Shown: piece by piece, positions 35,032 through 44,803 of the stretch
Layout of the letters: each line of letters begins with the position of its first letter
Position numbering within the stretch: position 1 is the first letter of the stretch
Assembly: GCA_040905025.1 (NCBI GenBank)
Contig: JBBDSJ010000101.1
Coordinates: forward strand, 34,414 to 98,413
Direction: 5' to 3'
Source: JBBDSJ01 sp040905025
GTDB lineage: Bacteria; Pseudomonadota; Gammaproteobacteria; Methylohalomonadales; Methylohalomonadaceae
DNA length: 64,000 nt
Notes under the pieces: model-generated
What the model saw: the letters and a program-made list of their open reading frames with translations, nothing else
Databases searched by the model: none
Told to the model about the DNA's origin: nothing
Program-made: the position numbers and the translations under genes

Positions 35032-35062
35032 AAAACGCCGGACTTGTGCCGGCGTTTTTTTT
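35032..35062 (+). terminator. Strong rho-independent terminator
   Basis: A 10-bp stem (AAAACGCCGG/CCGGCGTTTT), 7-nt loop and a T8 tail, 19 nt after the previous gene. Together with the next promoter it isolates uup. Confidence 0.92.
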
Positions 35063-35118
35063 ATTCCAACAAGAAGTATTCAGCCATCCCGGCCCGGGCA
35101 TTGCTATAATCGCGCGCC

Positions 35119-37035
35119 ATGTCCAGCTCCGTCCTGATTACTCTTGATGACATTTCGCTCGAATTCGGCGACCTGCCAATTCTGCGGCATGCCAATCTTG
35201 CCATCGAACCGAACGAGCGTGTCTGTCTCATCGGCCGCAATGGCGCCGGCAAGTCCACCCTGCTGAAACTCATTACCGCCGAACAACATGCTGACAGTGG
35301 TGAAATACGTTACAAGCAGGCACTGCGTATCAGCCAGTTACAACAGGCGCTGCCGGATGATCTGGAGTTCAGTGTACATGGATATGTCGCCACCGGTCTG
35401 GCACATCTCGGCGATCTGATTAAACAGTATTATCAACAATCAGAACGGAACCTTGACAAAAAAGGCATGCATGAATTGCAGGATCTGCAACACCGGATAG
35501 ATGCAGAAGGTGGCTGGAATATGGATCAGCGTGTTGAAACAGTATTGTCAGAGTTGAACCTGCCGGGTGATAAAAAACTCAGTGAACTGTCCGGTGGCTG
35601 GCAACGGCGTGTCGGTCTAGCGCGTGCGCTGGTGTCGAACCCGGAGTTATTGCTACTCGATGAACCCACCAACCATCTCGACCTGGCATCAATTCAATGG
35701 CTGGAAAACCGTATCCGCGGTTTTACCGGCAGCGTCCTGTTTATTACCCATGATCGTGCTTTCCTGCAGTGGCTCGCCACCCGCATCATTGAACTCGACC
35801 GCACACGTCTGACCAGTTGGCCGGGCGACTACAAGAATTTTCTGCGCCGCAAGGAAGAAGCACTGGAAGCAGAAGAAACTGACAAGGCGTTGTTTGAAAA
35901 AAAACTGGCGGAAGAAGAGGTCTGGATCCGTCAGGGTGTAAAGGCACGCCGCACACGCAACGAAGGCCGGGTGCGTGCACTTGAGGCATTACGGCGTGAA
36001 TATGCCGAACGGCAAAAACTCAAAAAACAGCAAAAGGCCCGTATTCATATTGAGGAATCCGAAAATGAATCCGGCCGTAAAGTCATTGAACTGCATAATG
36101 TCTGTCATGGCTATGGCGATGAGTTGTTAATCAACAAACTGTCGCTGAAAGTCATGCGCGGCGATCGAATCGGCCTGATTGGCAACAATGGCGTTGGTAA
36201 AAGCACATTATTAAAAATCATGCTCGGTGAACTGCAACCGCAAAGCGGCACAGTCAAGCTCGGCACACATCTGAATATTGGCTATTTTGATCAGATGCGC
36301 CGGGAACTGGATATGAACAAGACGATTGCTGAAATTGTCGGTGATGGCCGTGAGTATATCCAGCTCAATGGCAAGGATCGTCATGTCATCGGCTATCTCA
36401 GGGGATTCCTGTTCAGTGCCAAACGTGCTATGACACCCATCAGGGCCCTGTCCGGCGGTGAGCGTAATCGTGTCATTCTGGCAAAACTGTTTACCCGGCC
36501 GACCAACCTGCTGGTGCTCGATGAACCTACTAACGATCTGGATGTGGAAACACTGGAAGTACTGGAAGAACGGCTGGTCGAATATACCGGCACTTTGATT
36601 GTCGTTAGCCATGATCGTGAGTTTCTTGATAACGCGGTCACCAGTACACTGGTATTTGAGGCAGGTGGTGTCATCCAGCGTTATGCCGGAGGTTACAAGG
36701 ACTGGCTGCGTCAGGGTAAAACACTCAGCGACAAGGAAGATCCAACCGGCAGTAACACAGTATCTGCAACCAATGCCAGTGGAGAATCAGCATCAGCACC
36801 GATGACAAAAAAGCTCAGTTATAAATACAAACTGGAACTCGAGCAGTTGCCGCTACAGATCGAATCGCTGGAAAAAGATATCGCAGCATTACAACAACAG
36901 GCCGCTGATCCAGCATTCTATAATCAACCATTTGAACAGGTGCAACCGGTACTCGACCAGATCAAAGCCAAACAGGCGGCACTAGAACAGGCCATCAATC
37001 GTTGGGAAGAACTGGAATGCATGCAGGCCGGATGA
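35119..37035 (+). CDS. uup: ABC-F ATPase Uup
   Basis: A 638-residue duplicated ABC ATPase without membrane domain. Two Walker A motifs: GRNGAGKSTLLKL (~37-49) and GNNGVGKSTLLKIM (~355); two signatures LSGGWQRR and LSGGERNR; linker between them of the ABC-F type; and a C-terminal coiled-coil after residue ~560 (YKYKLELEQLPLQIESLEKD) that is specific for Uup. Uup affects transposon excision and ribosome-associated functions. It stands between strong terminators. Confidence 0.96.
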   Translation: MSSSVLITLDDISLEFGDLPILRHANLAIEPNERVCLIGRNGAGKSTLLKLITAEQHADSGEIRYKQALRISQLQQALPDDLEFSVHGYVATGLAHLGDLIKQYYQQSERNLDKKGMHELQDLQHRIDAEGGWNMDQRVETVLSELNLPGDKKLSELSGGWQRRVGLARALVSNPELLLLDEPTNHLDLASIQWLENRIRGFTGSVLFITHDRAFLQWLATRIIELDRTRLTSWPGDYKNFLRRKEEALEAEETDKALFEKKLAEEEVWIRQGVKARRTRNEGRVRALEALRREYAERQKLKKQQKARIHIEESENESGRKVIELHNVCHGYGDELLINKLSLKVMRGDRIGLIGNNGVGKSTLLKIMLGELQPQSGTVKLGTHLNIGYFDQMRRELDMNKTIAEIVGDGREYIQLNGKDRHVIGYLRGFLFSAKRAMTPIRALSGGERNRVILAKLFTRPTNLLVLDEPTNDLDVETLEVLEERLVEYTGTLIVVSHDREFLDNAVTSTLVFEAGGVIQRYAGGYKDWLRQGKTLSDKEDPTGSNTVSATNASGESASAPMTKKLSYKYKLELEQLPLQIESLEKDIAALQQQAADPAFYNQPFEQVQPVLDQIKAKQAALEQAINRWEELECMQAG

Positions 37036-37056
37036 ACCGGCCTGGCAGTTAGATAC

Positions 37057-37082
37057 AAAAAAGGGACCGCATGCGGTCCCTT
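37057..37082 (-). terminator. Terminator between uup and the NTF2-like gene
   Basis: A perfect 10-bp stem (AAGGGACCGC/GCGGTCCCTT) with a 2-nt loop. The minus strand has the better T-run (six T with stem), so it probably ends the NTF2-like transcript, but it could act on both. Confidence 0.85.
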
Positions 37083-37134
37083 GTATACAGGGTGACAAAT
37101 CCGGCATCCTGCCAACACTGCAGCAAAGCCTGGG

Positions 37135-37593
37135 CTACTCTCCTGCATTCCAGACATGCAGATGGGATTGCCAGTTACCATCGGCATTACGTCGGAACGT
37201 ATTCGATAACACGCCGCCGAAAGATATTGCTTCACCGTCAGCGTTTTCACCCTGGGCCTGCCATTCAGCGACCTGGTAAAGCACGTCACCGGACTGATGA
37301 GCCTCAATAATCTCGATGGAATGTGAGTGAACGCCATTATCAATGAAACTCTGGAACAAGCCCTGAATCTCTGTCCGGCCCTTCAAAGCCTTGCCATTAC
37401 CGGGCGATAGCACCGCATCTTCGGCATAAAAGCCGGCAACGGCTGCAGCATCACCCTGATTAAAGGCGGCATTCCATTGTGTATTCAGTTTATTCGCTTG
37501 TGCCTCTGCGCTGTCAGCCAATGCGGCGGCCGGAGCCAGCAATAGCAGTGAAAACAGCACCGTCAAACCCGTCATATTCATTCTCAAGTTCAT
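37135..37593 (-). CDS. Secreted NTF2-like (DUF4440) protein, copy 1
   Basis: A 152-residue protein with a signal peptide ending ALADS and an NTF2-like domain: LNTQWNAAFNQGDAAAVAGFY near residue 36, AEDAVLSPGNGKALKGR, LYQVAEWQA and a C-terminal HVWNAGE. It is clearly a paralogue of the 45744-46208 product, sharing the YAEDA..SP.NGK..KGR and FQSF.DNG segments. It is divergent from a LysR gene, with about 146 bp between, so that LysR may control it. Ligand unknown. Confidence 0.88.
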   Translation of the reverse strand: MNLRMNMTGLTVLFSLLLLAPAAALADSAEAQANKLNTQWNAAFNQGDAAAVAGFYAEDAVLSPGNGKALKGRTEIQGLFQSFIDNGVHSHSIEIIEAHQSGDVLYQVAEWQAQGENADGEAISFGGVLSNTFRRNADGNWQSHLHVWNAGE

Positions 37594-37739
37594 GATTTAC
37601 TCCTTATATTTTGTGAAACAATATCTGTACCCTTGCGCTCGGCTCGGCTCAGGCAAGTATTAAGGATGGTGATTATAAGGCTGGCACATGATATCGGTCT
37701 AATATAGAATTAGCCTTAAATGATGCCATATTGTTATCA

Positions 37740-38630
37740 GTGAATTACGATTTACGTCAATTGCGAAGCTTTCTGGTAATTGCCGAGCGGCTGAGTTTTC
37801 GTCGCGCGGCAGAAGAACTGCATATTGCCCAACCGGCGCTGTCTCGACAGATCGCGCAACTGGAATCTGCTCTAGGTTATAAACTTTTCAGCCGCGAGAA
37901 GCGCCGTACCAGCCTGACCCACGCAGGCAATCATTTACTCAAAGAGCTACCGCCAGTCCTGGAAAAACTCCAGCAAACTCTGGAACAGACGGGAAAAGTT
38001 GCCGCTGGCCATACCGTCTCCTTGAAGCTGGGCTACTCGGGTGCAGCGATGTCCAGCTTCCTGCCAATCATCGTGCGAAAAATACACGGGCAACTCAGTA
38101 ATTGTGACTTTGATTTCGTTGAGGAAACATCGGACAAATTAATTGAGGGCGTTATTTCGAGCCGCCTTGATGCCGGTTTTATATTGTATCGACCGGAGAA
38201 CCCGCTCCTGAACGTTCAACCAATACGCTCCGAACCGGTCGGCGTTATCCTGCCTGACAATCACTCACTGGCATCGCGCAAACAGGTACCCCTCGGGAAA
38301 CTGAAAAACGAAACCCTCATTATGTTTCCGCGCCGCATGAATCCGGTCTTGTACGACGAGATAATTGCGGCATGTCATAAGGCCGGTTTCAGCCCCAAAG
38401 CAATCCGTGAGGTCGCACCGCGTTCAGTTGCTATTGGGCTTGTCGCTGCCGGAGCAGGTATTGCGACCATTGCCTCATCACTACAACATACCTGTGTCAG
38501 GGGAACATGCTACAAACCATTGGCACCACCGGCGCCCAGTATTTGTTTTAGCTGTATTACCCGAACCGGTCAGAGCGGTGAATGGGTTAACCTGCTAAGC
38601 GAGATCATCCAGCGTGAATTGAACGAGTGA
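37740..38630 (+). CDS. LysR-family transcriptional regulator
   Basis: A 296-residue regulator with the N-terminal LysR HTH (RQLRSFLVIAERLSFRRAAEE, then PALSRQIAQLE) and a type 2 periplasmic-binding co-inducer domain (~90-290). I use the GTG at 37740, where LysR proteins usually begin; the frame extends three codons upstream to a TTG. Divergent from the secreted NTF2-like gene, a typical arrangement for control of that gene. Co-inducer not predictable. Confidence 0.9.
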   Translation: MNYDLRQLRSFLVIAERLSFRRAAEELHIAQPALSRQIAQLESALGYKLFSREKRRTSLTHAGNHLLKELPPVLEKLQQTLEQTGKVAAGHTVSLKLGYSGAAMSSFLPIIVRKIHGQLSNCDFDFVEETSDKLIEGVISSRLDAGFILYRPENPLLNVQPIRSEPVGVILPDNHSLASRKQVPLGKLKNETLIMFPRRMNPVLYDEIIAACHKAGFSPKAIREVAPRSVAIGLVAAGAGIATIASSLQHTCVRGTCYKPLAPPAPSICFSCITRTGQSGEWVNLLSEIIQRELNE

Positions 38631-38652
38631 CAGCAATGGTGAAAACAACCAT

Positions 38653-39021
38653 TTAATCAACGGATGCATGCATCTGCTGTTCGAATTCAGTCTTCGCCGA
38701 TACCAGTTTCACCAGCCGATAGATAGACCAGGTAAAAGTCACTGTGATCGCGGCAATCAACCCCGGCATGCTGTCGAGCACTGCGGGAAAGCCCCGCACA
38801 TATCCCATAACGACTGATGCCACCAGCATGATCACCGGGATTGCCAGCAGATAGGCTACATAGCGGAAAATATTGAAGTTGAGTTGGCGCAGATACAAAT
38901 CCTCAGTGCGTTCCGCACCAAAACGCAATCGATAGACCAGCGCAAAGCCAATCGGTAAAATAATCAGTGGAGAAATAAACAAAATCATATAACCAGAACT
39001 GGCAATTAAAAAATCCTGCAT
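38653..39021 (-). CDS. Small membrane protein, four helices
   Basis: About 122 residues with about four hydrophobic segments: ASSGYMILFISPLIILPIGFA, IFRYVAYLLAIPVIMLVASVV, and a third with AAITVTFTW. The ATG at 39021 has GGAG upstream; the frame runs 21 residues further without a better start. I do not recognise the family. Convergent with the LysR gene (22 nt) and 100 nt downstream of yheS. Confidence 0.65.
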   Translation of the reverse strand: MQDFLIASSGYMILFISPLIILPIGFALVYRLRFGAERTEDLYLRQLNFNIFRYVAYLLAIPVIMLVASVVMGYVRGFPAVLDSMPGLIAAITVTFTWSIYRLVKLVSAKTEFEQQMHASVD

Positions 39022-39120
39022 TTCGTACTCCGGAAATAAACTGCGCTGATTATAACCGCCTGTTTCAGTATTACCCAATTTCAAGAATGCGAACGACCCT
39101 TGAACAGCCAGCAGGCGATA

Positions 39121-41043
39121 TCAGTCCTCCAGGCTCATGATCTTTTCTTCTGCGGCTTCCAGATCTGCTATGGCCGCAAACCATTCAGCCTCAACACTGA
39201 CCCGCTGACGACCAACTTCAGCTTGCTGTTGTAATAATGTTCGCAACTTCTGGCTGGCATCAGCCGAATAGACAGATTCGTCAGCCAGCTGACTTTCAAT
39301 CTCTTTTTGTTGTGTTTGTAACAAGTCCATCTGCTTTTCCAGTTTTTTAACCTTCTGTTGCAGGGGTTGCATGGCCTTGCGTTGTGCGGCATCCCGGCGC
39401 CTTTGTTGTTTTCGATCGCCGGCTGATTGTCTGCTTGCAGCATTTTCCGGCGAAGTGTCACCTGCTGCGTTATCAGTATTCGTTGTCAGCCAACGGGCAT
39501 AATCGTCGAGATCGCCATCAAACGTGTTAACCCGGCCACCACTGACAAGAATCAGCTTGTCAGTGGTGCTGCGCAGCAAGTGCCGATCATGTGCGATCAC
39601 AACCAGCGCCCCGCTGAAATCCTGCAACGCAAGCGCCAGTGCATCACGCATATCCAGATCAAGATGATTGGTCGGTTCATCCAGCAACAACAGATTGGGC
39701 TTTTGATAAGCCAGCATGGCCAGTACAAGCCGCGCCCGCTCACCACCTGACAATGGTGCGACCGGTTGTGTGGCCATATCACCACGAAAACCAAACTGGC
39801 CGAGAAAATTACGTAATGTCTGCTCGCGCGCAGTGCGATCCAGCCGCTGGATATGCAACAAGGGACTGGCAGCCGAATCGAGTTGTTCCAGTTGATGCTG
39901 TTCAAAATAGCCTATACGCAAATCAGCAGCAGCAAAACGTTCGCCGGCACGCAACGCCAGATGGCCTGCCAGGGATTTCACCAATGTTGACTTGCCGGCA
40001 CCATTACGGCCAAGCAGGCCGATACGATCACCAGGAACAATATTCAGGTCAACATCAGACAGTACACGTGTATCGGCATAACCACATTCAGCTTGTTCAA
40101 GTTTCAATAATGGCGTCGGTAACTTTGCCGGTGACAAAAACGAAAAACGGAAGGTATGTTCAGGATCTATCGGCGTGATCAGTTCCATGCGTTCCAGTGC
40201 CTTGATCCGGCTTTGCGCCTGCCGCGCCTTGTTTGCCTGCACCCGGAAACGATCAATAAAACTCTGGATATGCGCGACCTCGGCCTGCTGTTTTTGATAG
40301 GCCGCCTGCTGTTGCAGTAAACGCTCGGCGCGCTGGCGCTCGAAAGCTGCATAGTTGCCACTGTAGTTATAGAACCTGCCCTGCTCGATATGTGTAATCC
40401 GCGTCGTGACCTGGTCGAGGAAATCTCGATCATGCGATATCAATAGCAAAGTACCCTGATAACCCAGCAACCAGTTCTGCAACCAGATGACTGCATCCAG
40501 ATCCAGATGGTTGGTGGGTTCGTCAAGCAGCAACAAGTCCGAACGACACATCAACGCCTGGGCAAGATTCAAGCGCATACGCCAACCACCGGATAATTGT
40601 GCGACCGGTGTCTGCTCCTGTTCCGGCTGAAACCCGAGTCCATGCATCAGCCGTCCGGCCCGCGCTTCGGCACTGTACCCGCCGATAGATTCAAGCTGAC
40701 TGTAAAGATTCGCCATACGCTCGCCAGCATTCCGCGCTTCGGCATCAATCAGCGCCTCTTGCACCTCACGCAACTCACGATCACCGTCAATAACGTAATC
40801 AATAGCACTGCAGGTTGCTGCTGCTGTTTCCTGGGCGACATGCGCGACTACCGGGTTCCCGGCCAGATAGATATCACCAGCGTCGACATCGAGTTCACCC
40901 AGGATCAATGCGAATAAACTGGATTTGCCGCAGCCATTAACGCCGACGATACCGGCCCGGTCGCCGTGATAGAATGTAACAGTCGCCTGCTCAAACAGCA
41001 GTTGCGGTCCGCGCCGCAAGGCGACATTATTGAGATTCAGCAT
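39121..41043 (-). CDS. yheS: ABC-F ATPase YheS
   Basis: A 640-residue soluble ABC-F protein with two ATPase domains: Walker A GVNGCGKSSLF (~34) and GRNGAGKSTLVKS (~346), signatures LSGGWRMRLN and LSGGERARLV, and a charged C-terminal coiled-coil (~530-640). Similar in length and ending to YheS, which rescues or tunes stalled ribosomes; it lacks the Uup-specific tail. The second ABC-F in this window besides Uup. Confidence 0.92.
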   Translation of the reverse strand: MLNLNNVALRRGPQLLFEQATVTFYHGDRAGIVGVNGCGKSSLFALILGELDVDAGDIYLAGNPVVAHVAQETAAATCSAIDYVIDGDRELREVQEALIDAEARNAGERMANLYSQLESIGGYSAEARAGRLMHGLGFQPEQEQTPVAQLSGGWRMRLNLAQALMCRSDLLLLDEPTNHLDLDAVIWLQNWLLGYQGTLLLISHDRDFLDQVTTRITHIEQGRFYNYSGNYAAFERQRAERLLQQQAAYQKQQAEVAHIQSFIDRFRVQANKARQAQSRIKALERMELITPIDPEHTFRFSFLSPAKLPTPLLKLEQAECGYADTRVLSDVDLNIVPGDRIGLLGRNGAGKSTLVKSLAGHLALRAGERFAAADLRIGYFEQHQLEQLDSAASPLLHIQRLDRTAREQTLRNFLGQFGFRGDMATQPVAPLSGGERARLVLAMLAYQKPNLLLLDEPTNHLDLDMRDALALALQDFSGALVVIAHDRHLLRSTTDKLILVSGGRVNTFDGDLDDYARWLTTNTDNAAGDTSPENAASRQSAGDRKQQRRRDAAQRKAMQPLQQKVKKLEKQMDLLQTQQKEIESQLADESVYSADASQKLRTLLQQQAEVGRQRVSVEAEWFAAIADLEAAEEKIMSLED

Positions 41044-41134
41044 GGACGCGAGTGTACCTGTTCAAACCGGGATTTTCCGGCAATATTTGGACTTTAAGGC
41101 CAGTATCCAGATAATCACAACTACCCGCCATTAT

Positions 41135-42340
41135 TCAACGCGCAAGTTGTTCGAAGATTCTGAACCCGGCGATATAAGTTGCAGCCGCCGAGCCCAGCGT
41201 ACAGAAAACAAATACCAGCAGAATGCGGGCAACACGGTTACGCCACCAGCCACGCAGGTTGGTAATCTGTTCACGGACTGTATCAAAGTCGCGCATTTGT
41301 GGCGGACTTATCGCCGTTTGTACAGCGGCCGTAACCATACCGGCACCGATCGTTGGATTAAGCGAAGTCAACGGGGCGGCAATAAATGCCGTCACTATTG
41401 TTAACGGATGTGCCATTGCCAGCGCTGCACCGATTGCAGTCAGCGTACCGTTAATCAGCACCCATTCCATCACCAGTTGCCAACCGAGTTCGGGACCGCG
41501 GTAAAATCCTATCGCGAAACCGGTGAAAATAATGGCAACGATCAACCATGGTAACCAGCGCATAAACCGGCTGGCGGGTGGTATCTGTTCGAGCAACCCA
41601 CGTTCGGCAGCCGGATCAGTCGCTTCAATTTCATTGAGTTGTCTGGCCAGGCCATCAAGGTGACCGGCGCCAACTACCACCAGTACATGGCGTGGCTTCG
41701 CACTGGCAATATGTTCGTGCAGATTAAGCGCCATATATCTGTCACGTTCAGCAATCAGGGTTTGATACAGCTGTGGCGACTGCATGGCAAATTCATTGAA
41801 TGAACTCTCCAGCATGTCGCCCTGCTTCAGTTGTTCAATTTCCCCCTCTTCCACATGACTGCGACTGAGAAATGTCGTCAGCATCCCGCTTATCAAGGAC
41901 CAACGCTGATAACCGGGCACATTACGCAACAACCGCTTCAACGTTATGCCGATATTCCGGTCAATCAGCCAGACCGGCAGTTTATTTGCCGCAGCAGCAT
42001 CAATCGCCGCATGCATCTCGGCTCCCGGTTCAATATCAAACTGATCGGCGAGACGCTTCTGGTAGGCTGATAATGCCAGCTGGGCTGCAACCATACCGGT
42101 ACGGCCGGAACGTATAACCTGAAACAGATCCAGATCACGCCAGTCATGATTGCCGGTCAAATGTTCAAAACGTGGTTGGCAGAGTTCTACAGCGACTGCA
42201 TCATATTCAGTTGCCGCCATGGCATTGCGTACATCTTCAGCGCTTTGACGCGAGACATGTGCCGTACCCAACAAGGTGATTTCAGTATCGCCGATACGAA
42301 CACTTCGCGTTGGTGCTGCAACCGCAACAGATTTATCCAA
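41135..42340 (-). CDS. TraB/PrgY-family membrane protein
   Basis: A 401-residue protein. The N-terminal half is a TraB-type domain: LLGTAHVSRQSAEDV (~23-37), AVAVELCQPRFEHL and HVLVVVGAGHLDGLARQL (~220-237). The C-terminal ~140 residues have four transmembrane segments. TraB/PrgY relatives reduce pheromone or process peptides, and the conserved Glu and two His residues (GTAH, ELC, GAGH) suggest a metalloprotease-like centre. Its role in this organism is unknown. Confidence 0.88.
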   Translation of the reverse strand: MDKSVAVAAPTRSVRIGDTEITLLGTAHVSRQSAEDVRNAMAATEYDAVAVELCQPRFEHLTGNHDWRDLDLFQVIRSGRTGMVAAQLALSAYQKRLADQFDIEPGAEMHAAIDAAAANKLPVWLIDRNIGITLKRLLRNVPGYQRWSLISGMLTTFLSRSHVEEGEIEQLKQGDMLESSFNEFAMQSPQLYQTLIAERDRYMALNLHEHIASAKPRHVLVVVGAGHLDGLARQLNEIEATDPAAERGLLEQIPPASRFMRWLPWLIVAIIFTGFAIGFYRGPELGWQLVMEWVLINGTLTAIGAALAMAHPLTIVTAFIAAPLTSLNPTIGAGMVTAAVQTAISPPQMRDFDTVREQITNLRGWWRNRVARILLVFVFCTLGSAAATYIAGFRIFEQLAR

Positions 42341-42389
42341 GTTTGATTCCAGTAATAAAAATATTTATGAAATTATAACATTTTACTAT

Positions 42390-42835
42390 GTCATTTCGAC
42401 CGAGGTGCATAAGCACCGAATGGAGGAATCCTGTCGCTAACAGAAAGATCCCTCCGCTCGCTACGCTCGGTCGGGATGACATTTGTATACGCTATGCTCG
42501 ACCGGGATGAGATTTCCCATGTCATTTCGACCGCAGCGCCGACAGGTGCGCAGCGGAGAAATCCGACGCAGTCGTTTCGACCGCAGCGCTTCTTATACTG
42601 TGTCATTTCGATTGGAGCACTTCTCTATACTATGTCATTTCGACCGAAGCGCCGACAGACGCGCAGCGAAGAAATCCGATTCTGTCATTGCGAGGGAGGC
42701 CTTGGCCGACCGCGGCAATCTTACCTACTCTGTCATTTCGACCGAGGCGCGTTAGCGCCGAGTGGAGAAATCTTGAACCACATGCACCAGGATCTTTCGA
42801 CTCCGCGCTAACGCGCTCTGCTCAAGATGGCATTG
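42390..42835. repeat. Cluster of dispersed TGTCATTTCGACCG-type repeats
   Basis: Within 445 bp the motif TGTCATTTCGACCG or a close variant occurs about six times (near 42390, 42518, 42600, 42632, 42685 as TGTCATTGCGAGGG, 42729), plus inverted copies near 42465. The motifs are joined by short GC-rich hairpins such as GGCGCGTTAGCGCC, and each repeat pair spans ~100 bp ending in GAGAAATC-like text. No gene is present: open frames here read repeats. The same family appears at 63350-63830. Confidence 0.85.
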
Positions 42836-42868
42836 GTAATACACTTCCTAATCCGGAATAACATGAAT

Positions 42869-43084
42869 TTAACGTGTTGTACCACGTATCCAATGCCGCA
42901 GCAGGCTGCTGACAAAGCCGCCGGTAAACATGCCAAGAACATAAACAAGGATAATTAACATCGCAATTGGCAGTGTAAAGCTCATATTCATAAACAACAC
43001 AGTCACCAGACGAAAATTCTGAACAGCAAAAAGCAGAATAAATGCCAGCAGTACACCTGCAAGCAGCATATAAATATATTTCAT
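42869..43084 (-). CDS. LapA/DUF1049 small membrane protein
   Basis: A 71-residue protein with two transmembrane helices (YMLLAGVLLAFILLFAVQN and LPIAMLIILVYVLGMFTGGF) joined by a short loop, the layout of the LapA (YciS) domain. LapA works with LapB in controlling LPS synthesis in enteric bacteria; here no lapB is adjacent, so only the domain is certain. Confidence 0.82.
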   Translation of the reverse strand: MKYIYMLLAGVLLAFILLFAVQNFRLVTVLFMNMSFTLPIAMLIILVYVLGMFTGGFVSSLLRHWIRGTTR

Positions 43085-43114
43085 AGTGATTTCTCCACTA
43101 AAATTCTATTAATG

Positions 43115-44803
43115 TTACTTGCCGCGAAAAATGGAAACCAGTATCCAGACACCACCAACACCGGCCGCAAAAAAACCCAAAGCACCAATCAGCGGTAATC
43201 CCATAAACTGCGGCCCTTCATCGACAGTCATCACAATCGCGGAGCCAATAATAAGAGCCGAGGTAATCAGCCCGACCGTCACCCGGCTCGCCACACGGTC
43301 AAGGCGATCGGTCAAACGCTCCAACTGGCTGACATCGATGTTCACCTGCATCGTGCCGCGTGCCATAGCCTGCAGGGTATCGCGGAACTCGCGCGGCAGA
43401 CGCGTCAACAACTTAACGGTTTCAATGACACTGCGCTGACTGCGTTTTGCCAGTGCTGTCGGCGAATAAAAAGTAACAAACGCGCGTTTAACAATCGGCG
43501 CACTTTCGGCAACCAGATTGAATTCCGGATCAAGCCGCCGTCCGAACCCTTCCAGTGTAATAAATACCTTGAAGGTTTGCGCCAGCTCCAGCGGCAATAC
43601 CAGGTTATTGCGCCTGAGCATGGACAACAGATCATTAATGACCGCCGTCAAATCCAGGTACTGCAACCCTACCCCATGATAGTTATGCAGAAATACCGAG
43701 ACATCCTCGATAAGACTGTCGCCCTGCACTGCCTGGCCTTCACAAAGATCAATCAATGCATCGGCCACTGCTTCCTCGTCATCATCAACAATGGCATGCA
43801 ATAAACTGACAAACTGTTCGCGGCGACGGTCGGAAAGATATCCCACCATGCCGAAATCAATAAAGGCAATGCGGTTGTCACGCAGGAAAAACAGATTGCC
43901 CGGATGCGGATCGGCATGAAAAAACCCGTCTTCCAGAATGGTCGACAACACTGCCCGGGCGCCGGTCACGGCAAGCTTGTGCCGATCCAGTCCGGCCAAC
44001 TCGACGGCCTCCAGATCGCGGCCCGGGATCCCGTCAACATAGGCCTGCACATTGACGCGCCGGCCGGTGAAATCCCAATAAACCTTCGGCACGCTGATGG
44101 GTGCATCTTCTGCTGGATAATGTTTGGCCAGATTATTTTTCAGGCGCTCGGCATTGCGGCACTCAGCGGTAAAATCCAGTTCCATCAGGATGGAACGGCG
44201 AAACTGTTTGACCAGTTGTGGCAACCGGTATTGTGCCGCCTCGGAAATATTCTGCTGGGCAATATGTGCCAGCCGCTGCAATAGCCGCAGATCAGCCCCG
44301 ACAACCTCGTCAATCCCGGGCCGGCGCACCTTAACAATCACCTCATCGTCATTTTTTAATGTGGCGCGATGTACCTGGGCAATTGATGCCGCCGCCAGTG
44401 GCTCTGGATAAAATTCCGCGAACAGGTGCTCCGGCGGCTTGCCCAAATCTTCCGTCAGTTGCTTATGCAATTGTGCATAATCTACCGGCGCCACATGATC
44501 CTGAAGCTGCTCGAACTCATCAATCCAGTCAGGCGGAAACATATCGACACGCGTCGACATCAACTGGCCCAGCTTGATAAACGTCGGCCCCAGATCCTGC
44601 AATGCGGCACGGATCCGTTGTGCCGTTCTCATCTGCGCCAGATCCTCGACTTCTTTCCAGTGCAGAGTTTCACCCAGCTTGTCCAGCGCTGAAGCCAGCC
44701 CCATGCGTTGTACCGCATCGGAAAAACCGTAGCGAATCAAAACCGCACTGATATCACGCAGCCGCTTGAAATCACGCGCCGCGCCCAGCAAATCAGTCAG
44801 CAT
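43115..44803 (-). CDS. AarF/ABC1/UbiB-family kinase-like protein
   Basis: A 562-residue protein. The ABC1 signatures are visible: LGPTFIKLGQLMSTR (~73-87, KxGQ), AAASIAQVHRATL (~138-150), and the C-terminal catalytic-like HADPHPGNLFF followed by IAFIDFGMVG. Two transmembrane helices close the protein. These atypical kinases take part in ubiquinone synthesis (UbiB) or related lipid functions; this one is outside the ubi operon, so the exact role is open. Its start overlaps the upstream stop (TGATG). Confidence 0.88.
   Translation of the reverse strand: MLTDLLGAARDFKRLRDISAVLIRYGFSDAVQRMGLASALDKLGETLHWKEVEDLAQMRTAQRIRAALQDLGPTFIKLGQLMSTRVDMFPPDWIDEFEQLQDHVAPVDYAQLHKQLTEDLGKPPEHLFAEFYPEPLAAASIAQVHRATLKNDDEVIVKVRRPGIDEVVGADLRLLQRLAHIAQQNISEAAQYRLPQLVKQFRRSILMELDFTAECRNAERLKNNLAKHYPAEDAPISVPKVYWDFTGRRVNVQAYVDGIPGRDLEAVELAGLDRHKLAVTGARAVLSTILEDGFFHADPHPGNLFFLRDNRIAFIDFGMVGYLSDRRREQFVSLLHAIVDDDEEAVADALIDLCEGQAVQGDSLIEDVSVFLHNYHGVGLQYLDLTAVINDLLSMLRRNNLVLPLELAQTFKVFITLEGFGRRLDPEFNLVAESAPIVKRAFVTFYSPTALAKRSQRSVIETVKLLTRLPREFRDTLQAMARGTMQVNIDVSQLERLTDRLDRVASRVTVGLITSALIIGSAIVMTVDEGPQFMGLPLIGALGFFAAGVGGVWILVSIFRGK

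Noticed and set aside
42476..42811. Overlapping plus-strand frames of 90-111 codons in the repeat cluster
   Set aside because: They translate the repeats in several frames; no protein-like sequence.
42390..42835. Possible CRISPR array
   Set aside because: Repeat units vary in spacing and orientation, and spacers are not unique or of equal length; no cas genes are nearby.
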